A stretch of 64,000 nt of DNA from the NCBI GenBank assembly GCA_029204225.1, contig CM055096.1, forward strand, positions 62,168,957 to 62,232,956, given 5' to 3'. The position numbers and the translations under genes were made by a program. This stretch comes from Diphasiastrum complanatum (lineage: Eukaryota > Streptophyta > Lycopodiopsida > Lycopodiales > Lycopodiaceae). Under the pieces are notes generated by a model. The model had not been told where the DNA came from, did not search any database, and saw only the letters and a list, made by a program, of their open reading frames with translations. This document shows, one piece after another, positions 39,577-52,035 of this stretch (its first letter is position 1; the number at the start of each line of letters is the position of its first letter).

Positions 39577-39727
39577 CTGAGAAGTATAAGTGAGCATATA
39601 GGCATCCGTGACTGCCGTAGCAGTCACAAGCTCACCAGCATTCAAGGGTGGTGGCTGCTTGAGACCATCTTTCCCCTTTGGATGGATGATGGCCAGCAGT
39701 CTGTGACTACCATGGCAGCCACAGTGC
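39577..39727 (-). CDS. Single candidate exon of an unidentified gene
   Basis: A 151-bp minus-strand open exon lies between a plausible acceptor (TTAGCATGCAG) and a perfect donor (CTCAG/GTGAGT). It reads SHRLLAIIHPKGKDG, then NAGELVTATAVTDAYMLTY. The DAYMLTY ending resembles the last strand of ubiquitin-specific proteases, where (D/E)AYMLxY is common, but the resemblance is too short to rely on. No neighbouring exon was found. It could be an exon fragment carried by a transposon. Confidence 0.3.
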
Positions 39728-39729
39728 CT

Positions 39730-41020
39730 GCATGCTAACAAGCATTCACAACATCTTTCCACTGAATATATAATCGGTTGATAATTTCAACAAAGGGAAG
39801 ACACTTTTATCTTTTCTGTTGTTCAACATCCATCCGAGACCCCTTAACATCATATCCAATTCAATTTGCATTCTGGACTTGAAAACAGGTATTGCCTCTT
39901 AACACATTCCCAGCACCTTGGAGGCTGAGATGAGACCCAACTAGATTGTGACTTAATCTGGAATGTGATCATGAGGGCGCCAATACTAAATAGTACCATT
40001 ATCCAACCAAGGCCGATCATAGGTATCAAGTGTATCTAGCTTCAGCAGTGGGATTGGAGATATGGTAAACAAGAGTATCTCAACTCCTAGTTATGATCTA
40101 GCAGCAATTTGAGAGGGTTGATTTTCATGTTATGGATTTGGCAATAGAATCTTAGAATAGGAATGGTTGTGTTCAAGAACGCTGACAAAGATAAACTATC
40201 AAAATCATGTCTTAACTTTTTGTAGTAATGGAAGCTTGTTACCCTTTATGGGAATAAGGATGTACTTTCTTCCTGTGTTTCTATGAATAATAAAGTGGGT
40301 ATCCTGGATGTTTTGTATTATGAAGTGTATTCTATTTTCTCTGAACTTGTGATCGAATTAGAACTAGGTAATTGTAACCTTCAGGTATCCCTCAAATTAG
40401 CAGACTTAGATCTAGAAAAAGCTGTGAAAGATACACTCATGTGAGAATTCCAAAATATATTCCTCTAGCACCCATTCAAGTGGTAGATCACATGATCAAG
40501 CTGATTTTGGGGAGTCAACCAATCTTCAGGCACCCGTATTGGGTAAGCCATAAGGATTCTGAATCGAATCGATAACTATCTACAGATGTGACACATTAGC
40601 CCAGTAAATTGCCATGGGGAGCATCGGTTCTCTCCGAAAAGTAGATTGGCTGCAATTTCATATCTGTTGATTCATAATCCATGAATGGCATATGGATATT
40701 CTTTTGTAGCCCAGAAAAGCAATTGGAATCCTAATCACAACATATGATCAGTACATAAACAATAATTTTCTTCCAAAAATAAAATAAAAAAAGGAGATTT
40801 ATGTGCATGTTTCATATGAATTTGAAACTTATTTTCCAAGATAATTTAACCCATTTGATACTTGTTGGCATAACATTCATGGCACTCGGCCATACAAATT
40901 CTGAGCGAGTTTCATGTCATAGCAAAAACCACATACCTTATTGGGCAACACAAAGAGATTCTTGATGGCCCTTCACTTAATTCATCATCTGTAACACTAA
41001 AAGTACGTTAGATGCCAAAC
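39730..41020. other. No supported gene
   Basis: AT-rich DNA with no open frame of note. Confidence 0.4.
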
Positions 41021-41022
41021 AT

Positions 41023-42310
<1,288 letters not shown>

Positions 42311-42339
42311 GACGTTAATAATAATAATTCTAATTCTAA

Positions 42340-42682
42340 TTCTCTCTCTCTCCTCTTTAACCGCTCTATCACATCTGGTTTCCCCTCCCCCTGGTCCACA
42401 AACCTTATCCATCCTATCCATAAAGACGGTGATCCCATGAAAGCCGACAACTATCGTACCATCATGATCAACCAGCTCTTTGCCAAGGTTTATGGTTCTA
42501 TTTTTCAATCAGAGATCAGTACAAAGATGGATACCCGAGCACTGCATGCCATAGGTCAGGCAGGTTTCAGACCAGGATATACCACATCAGATCATATTTT
42601 CACCCTGAGATCCATCATTGAGGAGGCTAAGGCCAGGAGAGAGCGTGATCATCTTCTACGTTTGATCAAGAGAGAAAATTAA
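42340..42682 (+). pseudogene. LINE reverse transcriptase N-terminal fragment
   Basis: Reads SGFPSPWSTNLIHPIHKDGD, DNYRTIMINQLFAKVYGSI, HAIGQAGFRPGYTTSDHI, then SIIEEAKARRERDHL before a stop. The LINE at 62.3 kb encodes the same blocks, so both belong to one family. It ends before the catalytic YADD. It sits directly after the 3' tail of the previous LINE fragment, as a nested or adjacent insertion. Confidence 0.8.
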
Positions 42683-42689
42683 TTTGAAC

Positions 42690-45600
42690 AAACCCACATA
42701 TAATGAAATTCAAGATTGTGCATCAAACTAAAATGAAATCCAACAAAATGCCATCATAAAGCAGCACGCAAAATTCTGTGCTCAGCAATCTCACTCAATT
42801 CCAATCACAAAACAAGATGACCCTAATACATAGAAGATCATTTTCTACCAAGTCCCTCCTGCAACCATAAAAGTGATAGAGAATTGATACCACAACATGC
42901 TCACTGCATGCATAAAAAGCATCACTACAAGGGAATTGATAATCAACTAGCAAAGCTTTCGCAGGCGAGGAATAAGCAAAAGGAGTAATGTAGAGGCATA
43001 TGGTTGTCACGCCACCAGAAATCATCAGAATTAGATTGAAGGAAAAGAAGGAAATCCTCTTGATGTAATCTCCAGGGTAGCTACGAAAGTTTCTACGCAT
43101 GCAAGAGAAACATGCCATGCCGTTGTTAGCCAAGAGAATTCAGATCTGAGAAAGGTAGGGAATCCTCTTTATCTAATCTCCATAGTAAATAGCAAAATCT
43201 GCACTTGCTCTCCGCAAACCTACAATCACTGCGCTAAAGACATGATCTTAAGCAAAGAAGATCCCGAGCCTCGACAAAGAGAAAGAGAGAAAAAAATCAA
43301 ACTAGCTACTCACTCTACCAGCGCCTTCCCAACACTCATTCTCCACATCAGCATCCACTGGGACTTCCCCCTTAGGAGTTAGTCAATGGAGATCAGTATC
43401 TCAGACTTTCTCCAGCAACTTCTCGTAGCTCTCCTACCCCAGAATGTCATGGAGAATAGTGTCTCCCTCCTTCACGTCTCCTATTTATATAAGAAAATGG
43501 GAATAATAGTGGGGTCGAGACCCAGGCCCTTCTTAGGACGCCTTCCCTACTCCATAATGGTATGAAGCCTGGGTGTTTGTGGGCAATAATGCCCAATTCA
43601 CAGAAAAGCAGTGCAGAAGTACTTTTGGAGCCAACTGCCTAGAAGTAGCTTAATTTTTGTCTTTCTAACTCATGTAAAATTGACCTTCCATGCACATGTT
43701 TTTGACATTCAATACTACAATCACAAAATACGTGGTCTCGTCCCTTTATGAAGCTCTTGACCAGACTCTTCGATTGAATAACTGAATTCCTAGCACTTTC
43801 ATACCTAACTGTCTAAGTGCCTACTGTGGTCTATTAGGTAGTCAAGCCACTAGTCACCCACAAGTAGTCAGTCCTTCAAATGCTTTGAGCCCTTCATCAA
43901 GCAAATAGTCCTTCACCTACTTCAAAGCAGTAAGTCCCTAGAACACTCCAAGAGGTTAATCTTCAGACCTCTTGGAGCCATCCATTGACGAGTGCAGAAT
44001 CTTTCATTAATTCAGAGTACTCAGTCGTATCGAGTACTCCAAGCCATTAAGTCTTTCAGCTACTGCTCAACACCCATAGTATGTTGGCCAGGTCAAATGT
44101 AAGATAATTCATATGCTTTACACAGAGTATTTCATAATGCATGGATGCAGCTGATAATTCCATAGTTAATTAGAATAACTTGAATTGAATGCAGAACAAT
44201 AAATGAGACTTAATTGATCGTGTTGCAATGGGTATGTAGTCTTTTTCTCCATAATCAACTGCAAAAATGTGATACTATTTGATTCACCAAGTTGCATGTT
44301 GAGGCTTGTAATCATTGATTTTGGAGGTTACAACGACCTTATTTCCGCAATAAAGTTTTATTTGTCACTGTATAAATTGTTGAATCGAAGTTAAGGCATG
44401 AAGCTTTCTAATGGTGTCATTGACTTTGAGTTGTCTAGTCATTTTACCATCTCTAATACGGCATGTGGAAAGTTGAAACCAGCTCTTCAAAACTCCTCTG
44501 AAAAAATTTTATGTCTTGTTTGACAAAATTTTCCAACAAGTGAAGTTTTAGAAAAACAGAGATGTCAAGAATTTTCATTTGCTCCTATAATATAACTTGA
44601 GACAATGCCATATTTTCACCAAGTTAGAATTGTGGATAATGGGCAGGACAAAGTTTTAATGAAATACATACAGAACAAGCATACCAGATTGATCTAGAAC
44701 AAATTCAATTTTTTGGGAACATAATTAGAAGTTTGCCATTCAACATCAAGCACATAGACAATACCTTGACACATAGACAAGCAAGTAGGCTGACACATGT
44801 CACTCATAAACTGGTCCAAGTCCCATTGAACATATGACACATGTCATGTTACTCTGACAGTGTCACTCATACACTAGACCAAGCGTCCTTGTGAGCATAT
44901 AACATGTGTCTGGTTGACTAATCAACCATCTCCTACTTTTTAGAAGGTCTGTCCAGCCACTCCCAATTTATGACCCAATACCCTAAACCAATGCCAGCAT
45001 GTGACTCTTAGGTCCAGAGGCTCTAATTATAGTTTATTAACAATTTACTTACAAAAATCACCACAGGCCTTAAACTTAGCCATTTCAGTAATTACAATAA
45101 TTACAAAATGCACATCTGTCTATGAAACTGTACTATGTAGATAACCGGAATAGCGAGTAAACGCTGTAACACCCCCAATTAAAAAAAGATGCATGAAAAA
45201 CATGCTTGTTATTTAATTCAACAGCCAATTTGGAGGCTTTTGCCAGAAACTACTTACAAAATGGTACTATGGCTGAAAGTTTTAAAAACAGACAGAAATT
45301 TACACGTCCAAACTGGGAACTGACTCAAAGAGTTAAAATAGCTTATACTGCAGATCAACTGAAACTGTTAGCACTTTCCTGTAGCAGGGTCTCGAGAAGG
45401 TAGCACATGATTTTCTAGACGCACAAGAGATGATGTCAGCAGAATGCTGGTTGTTGAAGCTATCACAATTACATATGGGGCTTCACCACAAGAAACAAAT
45501 GATAGTCAATACAATGTCAAAACTATATAGCACAAATGGAATGCTACATGATCTCAGCATATCATATTTCCTTGCTATATGAATGAACAAAAAAAACCAA

Positions 45601-46120
45601 CCCAAGTCCGAATCAAACCTTGGAAGTCACCAACAATTTGCAAGAGGTTGGCTCCCACCTTTAGCATTGGCGTACAGTCACTGGGCATTTGAGGTCCCTG
45701 ATCCTGTCTTCATGGAAAATTTTGACTATCTAAGGCACTTTAGGCTACTTAAAACATAGACATTTAAGCTTTTACTGATAGAAGAATTTGTTACAACGAA
45801 GCGTTATTGGAGCAATTAAGTACATTGAAGTTATCAAGGTGTTCAAAGAATAACATGCAAAACAGACCAATCGAGCAAGAACTTCTCAAATGAATATGAT
45901 CCTCGAAAAAGATCAAGAATAGATGACAATGAGCTGCATTGCAAGACTACCTACAAACGAGTTCTGCAGCTTTGATTTCTCCTTGGACGAAGCCATAGTC
46001 ATAGTGAAAACAATTTGTGATTAGAATCCGTCTAAATGATTTAATTTGTATCCAATGTTTGAGAGACCTTCAAAAGTAAACTTTTCCCAAGCTTTATTCT
46101 GGGTCTTTCTTTGATCATTT
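42690..46120. other. No supported gene
   Basis: Long AT-rich stretch. I found no domain on either strand; the longest frames (43133-42795 minus, 45206-45403 plus) have no recognisable content. Around 43780-44060 the words AGTC and CCTTCA recur irregularly. Confidence 0.4.
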
Positions 46121-46129
46121 TGCAGTAGA

Positions 46130-46800
46130 ACAATTCAAATTGTCAAAAAAAAACTTCAATTGATTCGAATCTACTCAATTTGAATTAACATGCGACTATG
46201 GAAGAAGTTCACAATCTCTATTGGAAAGAGCTACCAAATAGGGATCCATTTTTTGGAACTAGTCGTTTCCAGCTTCCTATCAGTGAATTGTATGATTTGG
46301 TTCTCCTTCCTAGAAGGTGTACTTGGGTGCTGGACCCTGATATAAATCACCAAATTGGCTCAAATAGAAACACTATTGCTTAGTGGTCTACACGTCATTG
46401 ATGGGGCCCCAACATTATGGAAATCGAACATAATACGTCCCCAGGTTTTATTCAATAAAGGACTGGGTGGCACAATTCAAAATTGTCAAAACAAAATTTA
46501 TCTGATTTGAATTTACTAAATTTCAATCAACTTGGTACTATGGGAGACTATGGGACAAGTCACAATCTCCATCAGAAAGAGCTACCAAAATAGGTATCCA
46601 TTCTTGAGAACCAGAAGTTTCCAGTTTCCTATTAGGGTTGGGCAATTTGGTCCTGCTTCCTAGAAGTATACTGGGGTGCTGGACCCTGTGAATTAATGAC
46701 CACATTGGCTCAAACAGAAATATTCATGTCTTACCAGTCCGAACATCATTGATGGGGCTCCAGTGCCCCCCCAGTATTATGGAGATCTAACATAACTTCT
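46130..46800. repeat. 340-bp tandem duplication
   Basis: Two diverged units begin at about 46131 and 46471 (CAATTCAAATTGTCAAAA). Shared blocks are AAAGAGCTACCAAA, GGTGCTGGACCCTG, CATTGATGGGGC and ATTATGGA. No gene. Confidence 0.85.
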
Positions 46801-46869
46801 TCCCCCGACTATGGGCATCATGTGCCTTCCACTTTCACGTTGGACTTCACATACATGCATGAGCCTTAG

Positions 46870-47077
46870 AGTTACGAATGAAGCCACAATTGATCTAGAG
46901 CTAAGCTATGAAAGCATCACATAAGCAAGACTTAACCCTAAAAAGCAGGAAAGACAGAGATTAAGGAGACTAAAGAGAGACATCAATATCATCAGCTGAG
47001 TAACAAATGACACAGATTCCCTACTTATAGCCTAGAGGAAGCCCTAAAACGAAGCTTTTAGTGGCTAGGGCCAAACT
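46870..47077 (-). repeat. 3' LTR of the Gag/protease element
   Basis: About 208 bp, very similar to 51781-52029 apart from the single copy of the 41-bp unit and scattered changes. Confidence 0.8.
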
Positions 47078-47100
47078 GGGAGGTATCCAGAATGCCCAAG

Positions 47101-48120
47101 CTAGTAGAGGATCAACCCAAAAGATAGGGACATCATACCAAGGTATCCAAAAAGCCCGAGAAGGTAGAACTGCATCAGCAACGGGAAGCCAATAAGGAAA
47201 CTGGAAAAGAGATGGACACTCATCGTGAATAGCCGCATCATACACGTAACCATCAACCATATGCACAATCTCAGTGATATAGGTGCCCCAAGAAAAGATA
47301 GCAGCATCGGAAGCCAGCACCAAGGAGTAGGAACATAAGCAGGATGACAGGCACGCCGTAATAGCATGGAAAAGCAAGCGATATGCCAAGAAACATGGAG
47401 CATAAAGAGATCATCCTGACAAAGGATAGCTAGAATGGAGAAATGTGCACTAGCATGATCAAAAGCCCAAGGTATCCATAAGGCCCATGAATGAGAAGTA
47501 GCAGTGGCACACGGTACCCTCAAGGCCCATGTCACGAGAAGAGCAGCATGCCAAAAGCTCCAGAAGGTCCAAGAAATCAATGCATCATCTAAAAAGCCAT
47601 GATGCATGAAGACAGTAGTAACAAATCTAGAAATAGTAGAGGCCCCAACTGAAAAACTGTAACCGAAATACTCATCCAAAAAGACCTCATATGGACATAC
47701 CACTCCATATAGGATACAACAAAAACGGATGGAGAATCGTATGACCCATCGGAACTGGCCGCAAGTGTAATCCCAAAGTACACAACCAGACACACAAGTG
47801 AGGAATAGAAGAAATGCACTGGAACGAGGAACAGGATCCGCAGCATCAATAGCAAGCATCGAAGCAATATCCACGTGAAGTTGGGAATGAGTATGAAAGC
47901 AGATATGAGCAACACGGAAGTATATGGCGGGAACATCCCCAAAAACTATCCAAGAGAGGAGAAAGAACTCTCCTAAGGTACTCTGATGGTCTCGGAACAC
48001 CAGAACAAAGTGGCAACACAGCATCGGAGACCAAGCGATATGGAGCAACCCGAAATGACTGGGAACCTGAAGATCACCCGGACAAACAGTAGTTGGAACG
48101 GAGGCAATAACCCAAGCCAT
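47101..48120 (-). CDS. Unidentified 339-codon frame in the LTR element
   Basis: Open for over 1 kb on the minus strand, ending at the 3' LTR. The product is rich in Phe, Trp, Leu and Cys and would be strongly hydrophobic, with no motif of polymerase, integrase or envelope that I recognise. It may be an accidental open frame of skewed base composition. Similar frames at 49110-48355 (SPSVGPLPQVDVAPDLQ) continue the element. Confidence 0.3.
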   Translation of the reverse strand: MAWVIASVPTTVCPGDLQVPSHFGLLHIAWSPMLCCHFVLVFRDHQSTLGEFFLLSWIVFGDVPAIYFRVAHICFHTHSQLHVDIASMLAIDAADPVPRSSAFLLFLTCVSGCVLWDYTCGQFRWVIRFSIRFCCILYGVVCPYEVFLDEYFGYSFSVGASTISRFVTTVFMHHGFLDDALISWTFWSFWHAALLVTWALRVPCATATSHSWALWIPWAFDHASAHFSILAILCQDDLFMLHVSWHIACFSMLLRRACHPAYVPTPWCWLPMLLSFLGAPISLRLCIWLMVTCMMRLFTMSVHLFSSFLIGFPLLMQFYLLGLFGYLGMMSLSFGLILY

Positions 48121-49263
48121 CAGGATATGCCAAGCCAGACAATGAGCAACAAATCAAGGAACAGATAGAGAGCCACATGCATAATCATAGAGATATCTGC
48201 ACCATAGGCAATCAGTAATATGGAAAAACCAGCACCAATCAATAGGTCCAAATGAAAACCAAGCTATAAGTAATAACCAGGAATGGCATATATCCATAGC
48301 TGACAATGAAGCAGTAGTATGAGCAATAGGTCCGAATGAAATCCAAGCAATACGTTATAACCAGGAATGCCAAATATCAAGAGGTAAAAAGGAATCAGTT
48401 GCATGAAAAACCTCTAATGCATAAAAACCCCAAAAGTGTATACCATTGGCATTGACTGCAACAAACCTATATGTAGAAACACAAGGAGACTGAAGGATTC
48501 TCGTATACTCATCTAGAAAGATCCCAATATATAAATACCCTAGATAAGTAATAGTGACCATCTGGCAAATATTCTCGGATGGAACATGTGTAACGGTAAG
48601 GGCCAAAGGCACATGAATCATGTAAGGAATCGTAGAAATATCATGAGGCAGATCACAAACCTCAAGCAGAGATCCATGGAGTAAAGCGAAAGAAGATACA
48701 ACCTGATTACTAATAGTGAGGGAACCATCAACCGTGGACCGGTGAAGAACCCCAGAAAAATCATCAGGAACATCGGCCATAACGGACTCAAGAGATGGAG
48801 ATATAGAGACCAATGGAGAAGATACTGCACCAACCACCGAACCAGGAGGGCTCTCTGAGGTATGCGAAGAAGCACTAGTAGAAATACCACCAAGGTATAT
48901 GGCCTCAATACCAATGAAACCATAAATGACCACTAAATACGATATCTGTGAATCCGGGCATATAGGCGCAAGGCACGCAACAACAACCTGTAAATCCGGA
49001 GCAACATCAACCTGAGGAAGAGGACCCACGGATGGTGAAAGTGAAGCAGCAACTGATGTACTCTGAATGGAAAGAAGAGTTGCATCCTGAGCCTTTGGCA
49101 TGCTACACATAAACTACTTCCCGGTAACCAACTGATAGTCACCCTGGGAATCAATACCAGCAAGTGAATGATGCTGACCAACATGAGTAAGGAAAGTGTC
49201 TACTAAGAGAGATCCACAGCAACAGTACCAAGTGAAGAGAACCAGTCTGCACCAAAAATAAAG

Positions 49264-49542
49264 TCAATAGCGCTCCAAAGGAATGATGTAGAAGTCTGCC
49301 TGACCAGAAAAATCACCAATGCGATAATCCAAGCCCTGAAACATTTGAGAACTGAGAAAAGAATGGGAACGAGCAACCTCAACACTGAAAGGCTGGGAAG
49401 CAGGAACAGGTGTAGCACGAATCCTGGTGGAAATGTAACTGCTAATAAATGAATGTGTACTGCCTATATCCACTAAAGCAATATACTCTCGCCCCGCATC
49501 TAGAATAATATGATCCACAAATGGAAAAACATACGTAGGCAT
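49264..49542 (-). CDS. Retropepsin-like aspartic protease segment
   Basis: Contains YIALVDIGSTHSFISSYIST, where plant Ty3-type proteases read ALVDSGATHSFIS. The active-site Asp is kept, but Ser follows as Ile (DIG instead of DSG or DTG), which would probably abolish cleavage. It is followed by a hydrophobic strand (DYRIGDFSGQADFYIIPLE) as expected for the family. It is separated from the Gag frame by about 100 bases and a frame change. Confidence 0.7.
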   Translation of the reverse strand: MPTYVFPFVDHIILDAGREYIALVDIGSTHSFISSYISTRIRATPVPASQPFSVEVARSHSFLSSQMFQGLDYRIGDFSGQADFYIIPLERY

Positions 49543-49638
49543 AATAACAGAAGCATCAACTGATAAGTTATGACCTAAATATGCATCTAGAAGAACCGCA
49601 TACTCATCTAGACGACTATCAGCAAAATAAGCTAGTGA

Positions 49639-50502
49639 CTATACAATGGGACCATCATGAAATGTATAACCATATGCCATATGGAGATCTATGAGAGGAG
49701 TAGGTATAGCATCTGAAAGAGCAACCGTAGACCCATGAATAATATTGTAACAAGGAGCATAGGCGACAACATCTATAGCATGGCATGCAGGAACATGAGC
49801 ATCAAAGTACTCAACAACAATATCAAAGCATGCAAGAGCATCGGCAGTAGTAGCAAGGCATACTATATCAGTATCAAAGCATGGAACAATATCATAGCAT
49901 GCAACAACATCGGTAGCACCATCAAAGCATGCAACGTCATCAGCAATAATGTCATAGCAAGCTATATCAGTATCAAGGACCATTTCAGCCGCAACCTGTA
50001 TATGTGAATCAGCATCAGTAGGAACCTGTATATGTGACTCTGACTCACAATTGGATACAATGACGAGATCAGATAGATTAATAACTATCTCAAATAAATC
50101 AGGCAACTCGCTCACACTGTGTGATATAGAATCATCCTCATGTGTATCGCTAGCAATGCATGACGCTATCTCTATTTGTCCTGTAGAAGAATGCTCAGGA
50201 GGGGAATCAGGAGTATAACTCTCAAGCCCTATAATACCACTCGTAAGAGCGAGAGGAGAAACAAATGCAGAATCATCATCGGAAAATATAAGAAGGCGAA
50301 GTACAGGTAGAAAGTCATGCCACTCAGAGATAGGCGGATGAGAATGGACATAGTCAAACCACTTCGACCTAGTAGAACCCTTTAAAAGAAACATTGCATC
50401 AAAAATCTTAATAGGACCTGGACAAGTTGGCCGAGAAGTATCAAAGTAATACTGAAGACGGGTGACCCATTTGTCGAAACATATTTGCAGATGGTCTATC
50501 AC
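49639..50502 (-). CDS. Gag-like protein of the LTR element
   Basis: A 287-residue frame. The first 75 residues (WVTRLQYYFDTSRPTCPGP, DAMFLLKGSTRSKWFDY, then a W near residue 62) resemble the central alpha-helical part of plant retrotransposon Gag proteins. The rest is an Asp/Ala/Ile-rich tail with repeated AxxDIxxxDVACxD units. No CCHC knuckle is seen. Role inferred: particle formation. Start chosen at the first ATG of the frame; an upstream start is possible. Confidence 0.5.
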   Translation of the reverse strand: MIDHLQICFDKWVTRLQYYFDTSRPTCPGPIKIFDAMFLLKGSTRSKWFDYVHSHPPISEWHDFLPVLRLLIFSDDDSAFVSPLALTSGIIGLESYTPDSPPEHSSTGQIEIASCIASDTHEDDSISHSVSELPDLFEIVINLSDLVIVSNCESESHIQVPTDADSHIQVAAEMVLDTDIACYDIIADDVACFDGATDVVACYDIVPCFDTDIVCLATTADALACFDIVVEYFDAHVPACHAIDVVAYAPCYNIIHGSTVALSDAIPTPLIDLHMAYGYTFHDGPIV

Positions 50503-50959
50503 TATTAAAAATAAAAAGATAATCTAAAGGGGATAGAGACCGAAAATCAAAAGTCATGATAAAAAATAAAATCAAAAGTAACTAAAAAGAATACGTAACC
50601 CAATGATCCAAATAATCTGAGTTTTTTTTTTTTTTTGATAATGGAGCGTAGGAATCGACGACAAACAAAAAACTGAAAAACAAAATCGACGATGAAAATG
50701 AACTATGGAATCGAAACGCAAATGGAACGGAAACTAATAACAAACAAAGAAAGACAAAATGAAAAATGTGATGGAAAACACAAACTACAAAATGGAATGA
50801 AAATAACAAAACAACAACCACAGGCAGAAAGTTAAGCAAGACAAGACGCTAATCAAGTGGACGAACTGAAGGAGAGGACATAAGTCATCACAACAGGTAC
50901 GCCAATGAAAAGACGTGACAAATAGTGTAGGTAGTACCTCGCAACTGCAAACGAGAGCG

Positions 50960-51515
50960 TGCTGAAACGGTGATACCGGGCAGCCACCAAATAGAGATAA
51001 AAAATATTTTTGGGCCGCTTTGTAGCTGGAAATTATGTGAAATGAACTGCGTATAGGCTGTAGAAAGCTGCTGGAAATGTGCACGGACAGCCACCGATCA
51101 AATCTGTCTAGGAATTGCTTTGGAGTTGGAAATTTTGCCAAGTATTGGGGCCAAATGGGGTGCTGGACAACCACCAAGTGATGCTACAAGAGATGCTGGA
51201 AAAAAATGCTTCAAGTAGGCTGAAAAAACAGCAAGTATGAGGGTGGAGATGGGCGCTGAACAACCTGCAATCAAATGTGGATTTGGGGTAGCAAACGGAG
51301 GCGGAACGAAGTAAAAATTTGAGGGGGATGGGCGTTGGATAGCCTGCAAACAAGGTGTGAAAAATGGCTGCAAACGGAGACAAAAACGGACGAAAGTGAC
51401 AAGTATGAAGGGGTTGGAAAGCCTGCAAACAAAAGTGAAGAGAAGGCTGAAAATGAAAGGAGAAAAGGACGAAAGAAATGAGGGAATTGGGTGCTGGACA
51501 GCTTGCAAACAAGCT
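50960..51515 (-). repeat. Leader repeats with a TTTGCAGG core
   Basis: Seven degenerate copies of a segment read on the minus strand as TTGTTTGCAGGCTGTCCAGC, at about 51488-51513, 51411-51434, 51329-51354, 51249-51275, 51156-51179, 51081-51100 and 50973-50992, spaced 75-110 bases. The first four keep a splice-acceptor-like TTTGCAGG or TTGCAGG. They lie between the primer site and the Gag frame. Confidence 0.7.
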
Positions 51516-51768
51516 GGATTTGGGCGCCGGAAATAATCTGCCAAATTTTTTTTTCTGGCCGCCAAATTTAGTGGAAGTACTTCCGCTAACTGTCCGCTAA
51601 AGCTCTGCCAACGAAAATGCTCTGATGGGCGCTGGTCCTCCTCCAAACTGTGCTGAATGTTGCTGAAGCAAAGCAATGAAAGCCCTCAGCAAAGAGAGGA
51701 AAAAAATCAGCAAGGAAAATGGGCGCCAAATCAAAAAATAATATCTGAAATTCAGCAATCAGGAAAGT

Positions 51769-51780
51769 GCTCTGATACCA
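51769..51780 (-). promoter_or_regulatory. Primer-binding site
   Basis: Minus strand TGGTATCAGAGC immediately inside the LTR, one of three such sites in the window (also 19822 and 29190). Confidence 0.88.
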
Positions 51781-52029
51781 AGTTACGAATGAAGCCACAA
51801 TTGATCTAGAGCTAAGCTATGAAAGCATCACATAAGCAAGACTTAACCCTAGCTAAGCTATGAAAGCATCACATAAGCAAGACTTAACCCTAGAAAGCAG
51901 GAAAGAGAGAGATTAAGGAGACTAAAGAGAGACATCATAATCATCAGCTGAGTAACAAATGACACAAATTCCCTACTTAAAGCTTAGAGGAAGCCCTATA
52001 AGGAAGCTTCCAGTGGCTAGGGCCCAACT
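51781..52029 (-). repeat. 5' LTR of the Gag/protease element
   Basis: About 249 bp, carrying an internal 41-bp tandem duplication (GCTATGAAAGCATCACATAA twice, from about 51812) that the other LTR lacks. Confidence 0.8.
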
Positions 52030-52035
52030 GGGAGG

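Larger units (their letters stand above)
46870..52029 (-). mobile_element. Non-autonomous LTR retroelement with Gag/protease only
   Basis: Matching terminal repeats lie at 46870-47077 and 51781-52029, both starting AGTTACGAATGAAGCC on the plus strand. Next to the right one (the 5' LTR on the minus strand) is TGGTATCAGAGC, an initiator tRNA-Met primer site. The 4.7-kb interior has, on the minus strand, a repeat-rich leader (51.5-50.9 kb), a Gag-like frame (50502-49639), an aspartic protease segment (49542-49264) and further frames to 47.1 kb. No reverse transcriptase, integrase or RNase H was seen. LTRs of 0.2 kb are short for a Ty3-type element. No convincing target duplication was found, so the outer ends are approximate. 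Confidence 0.75.
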
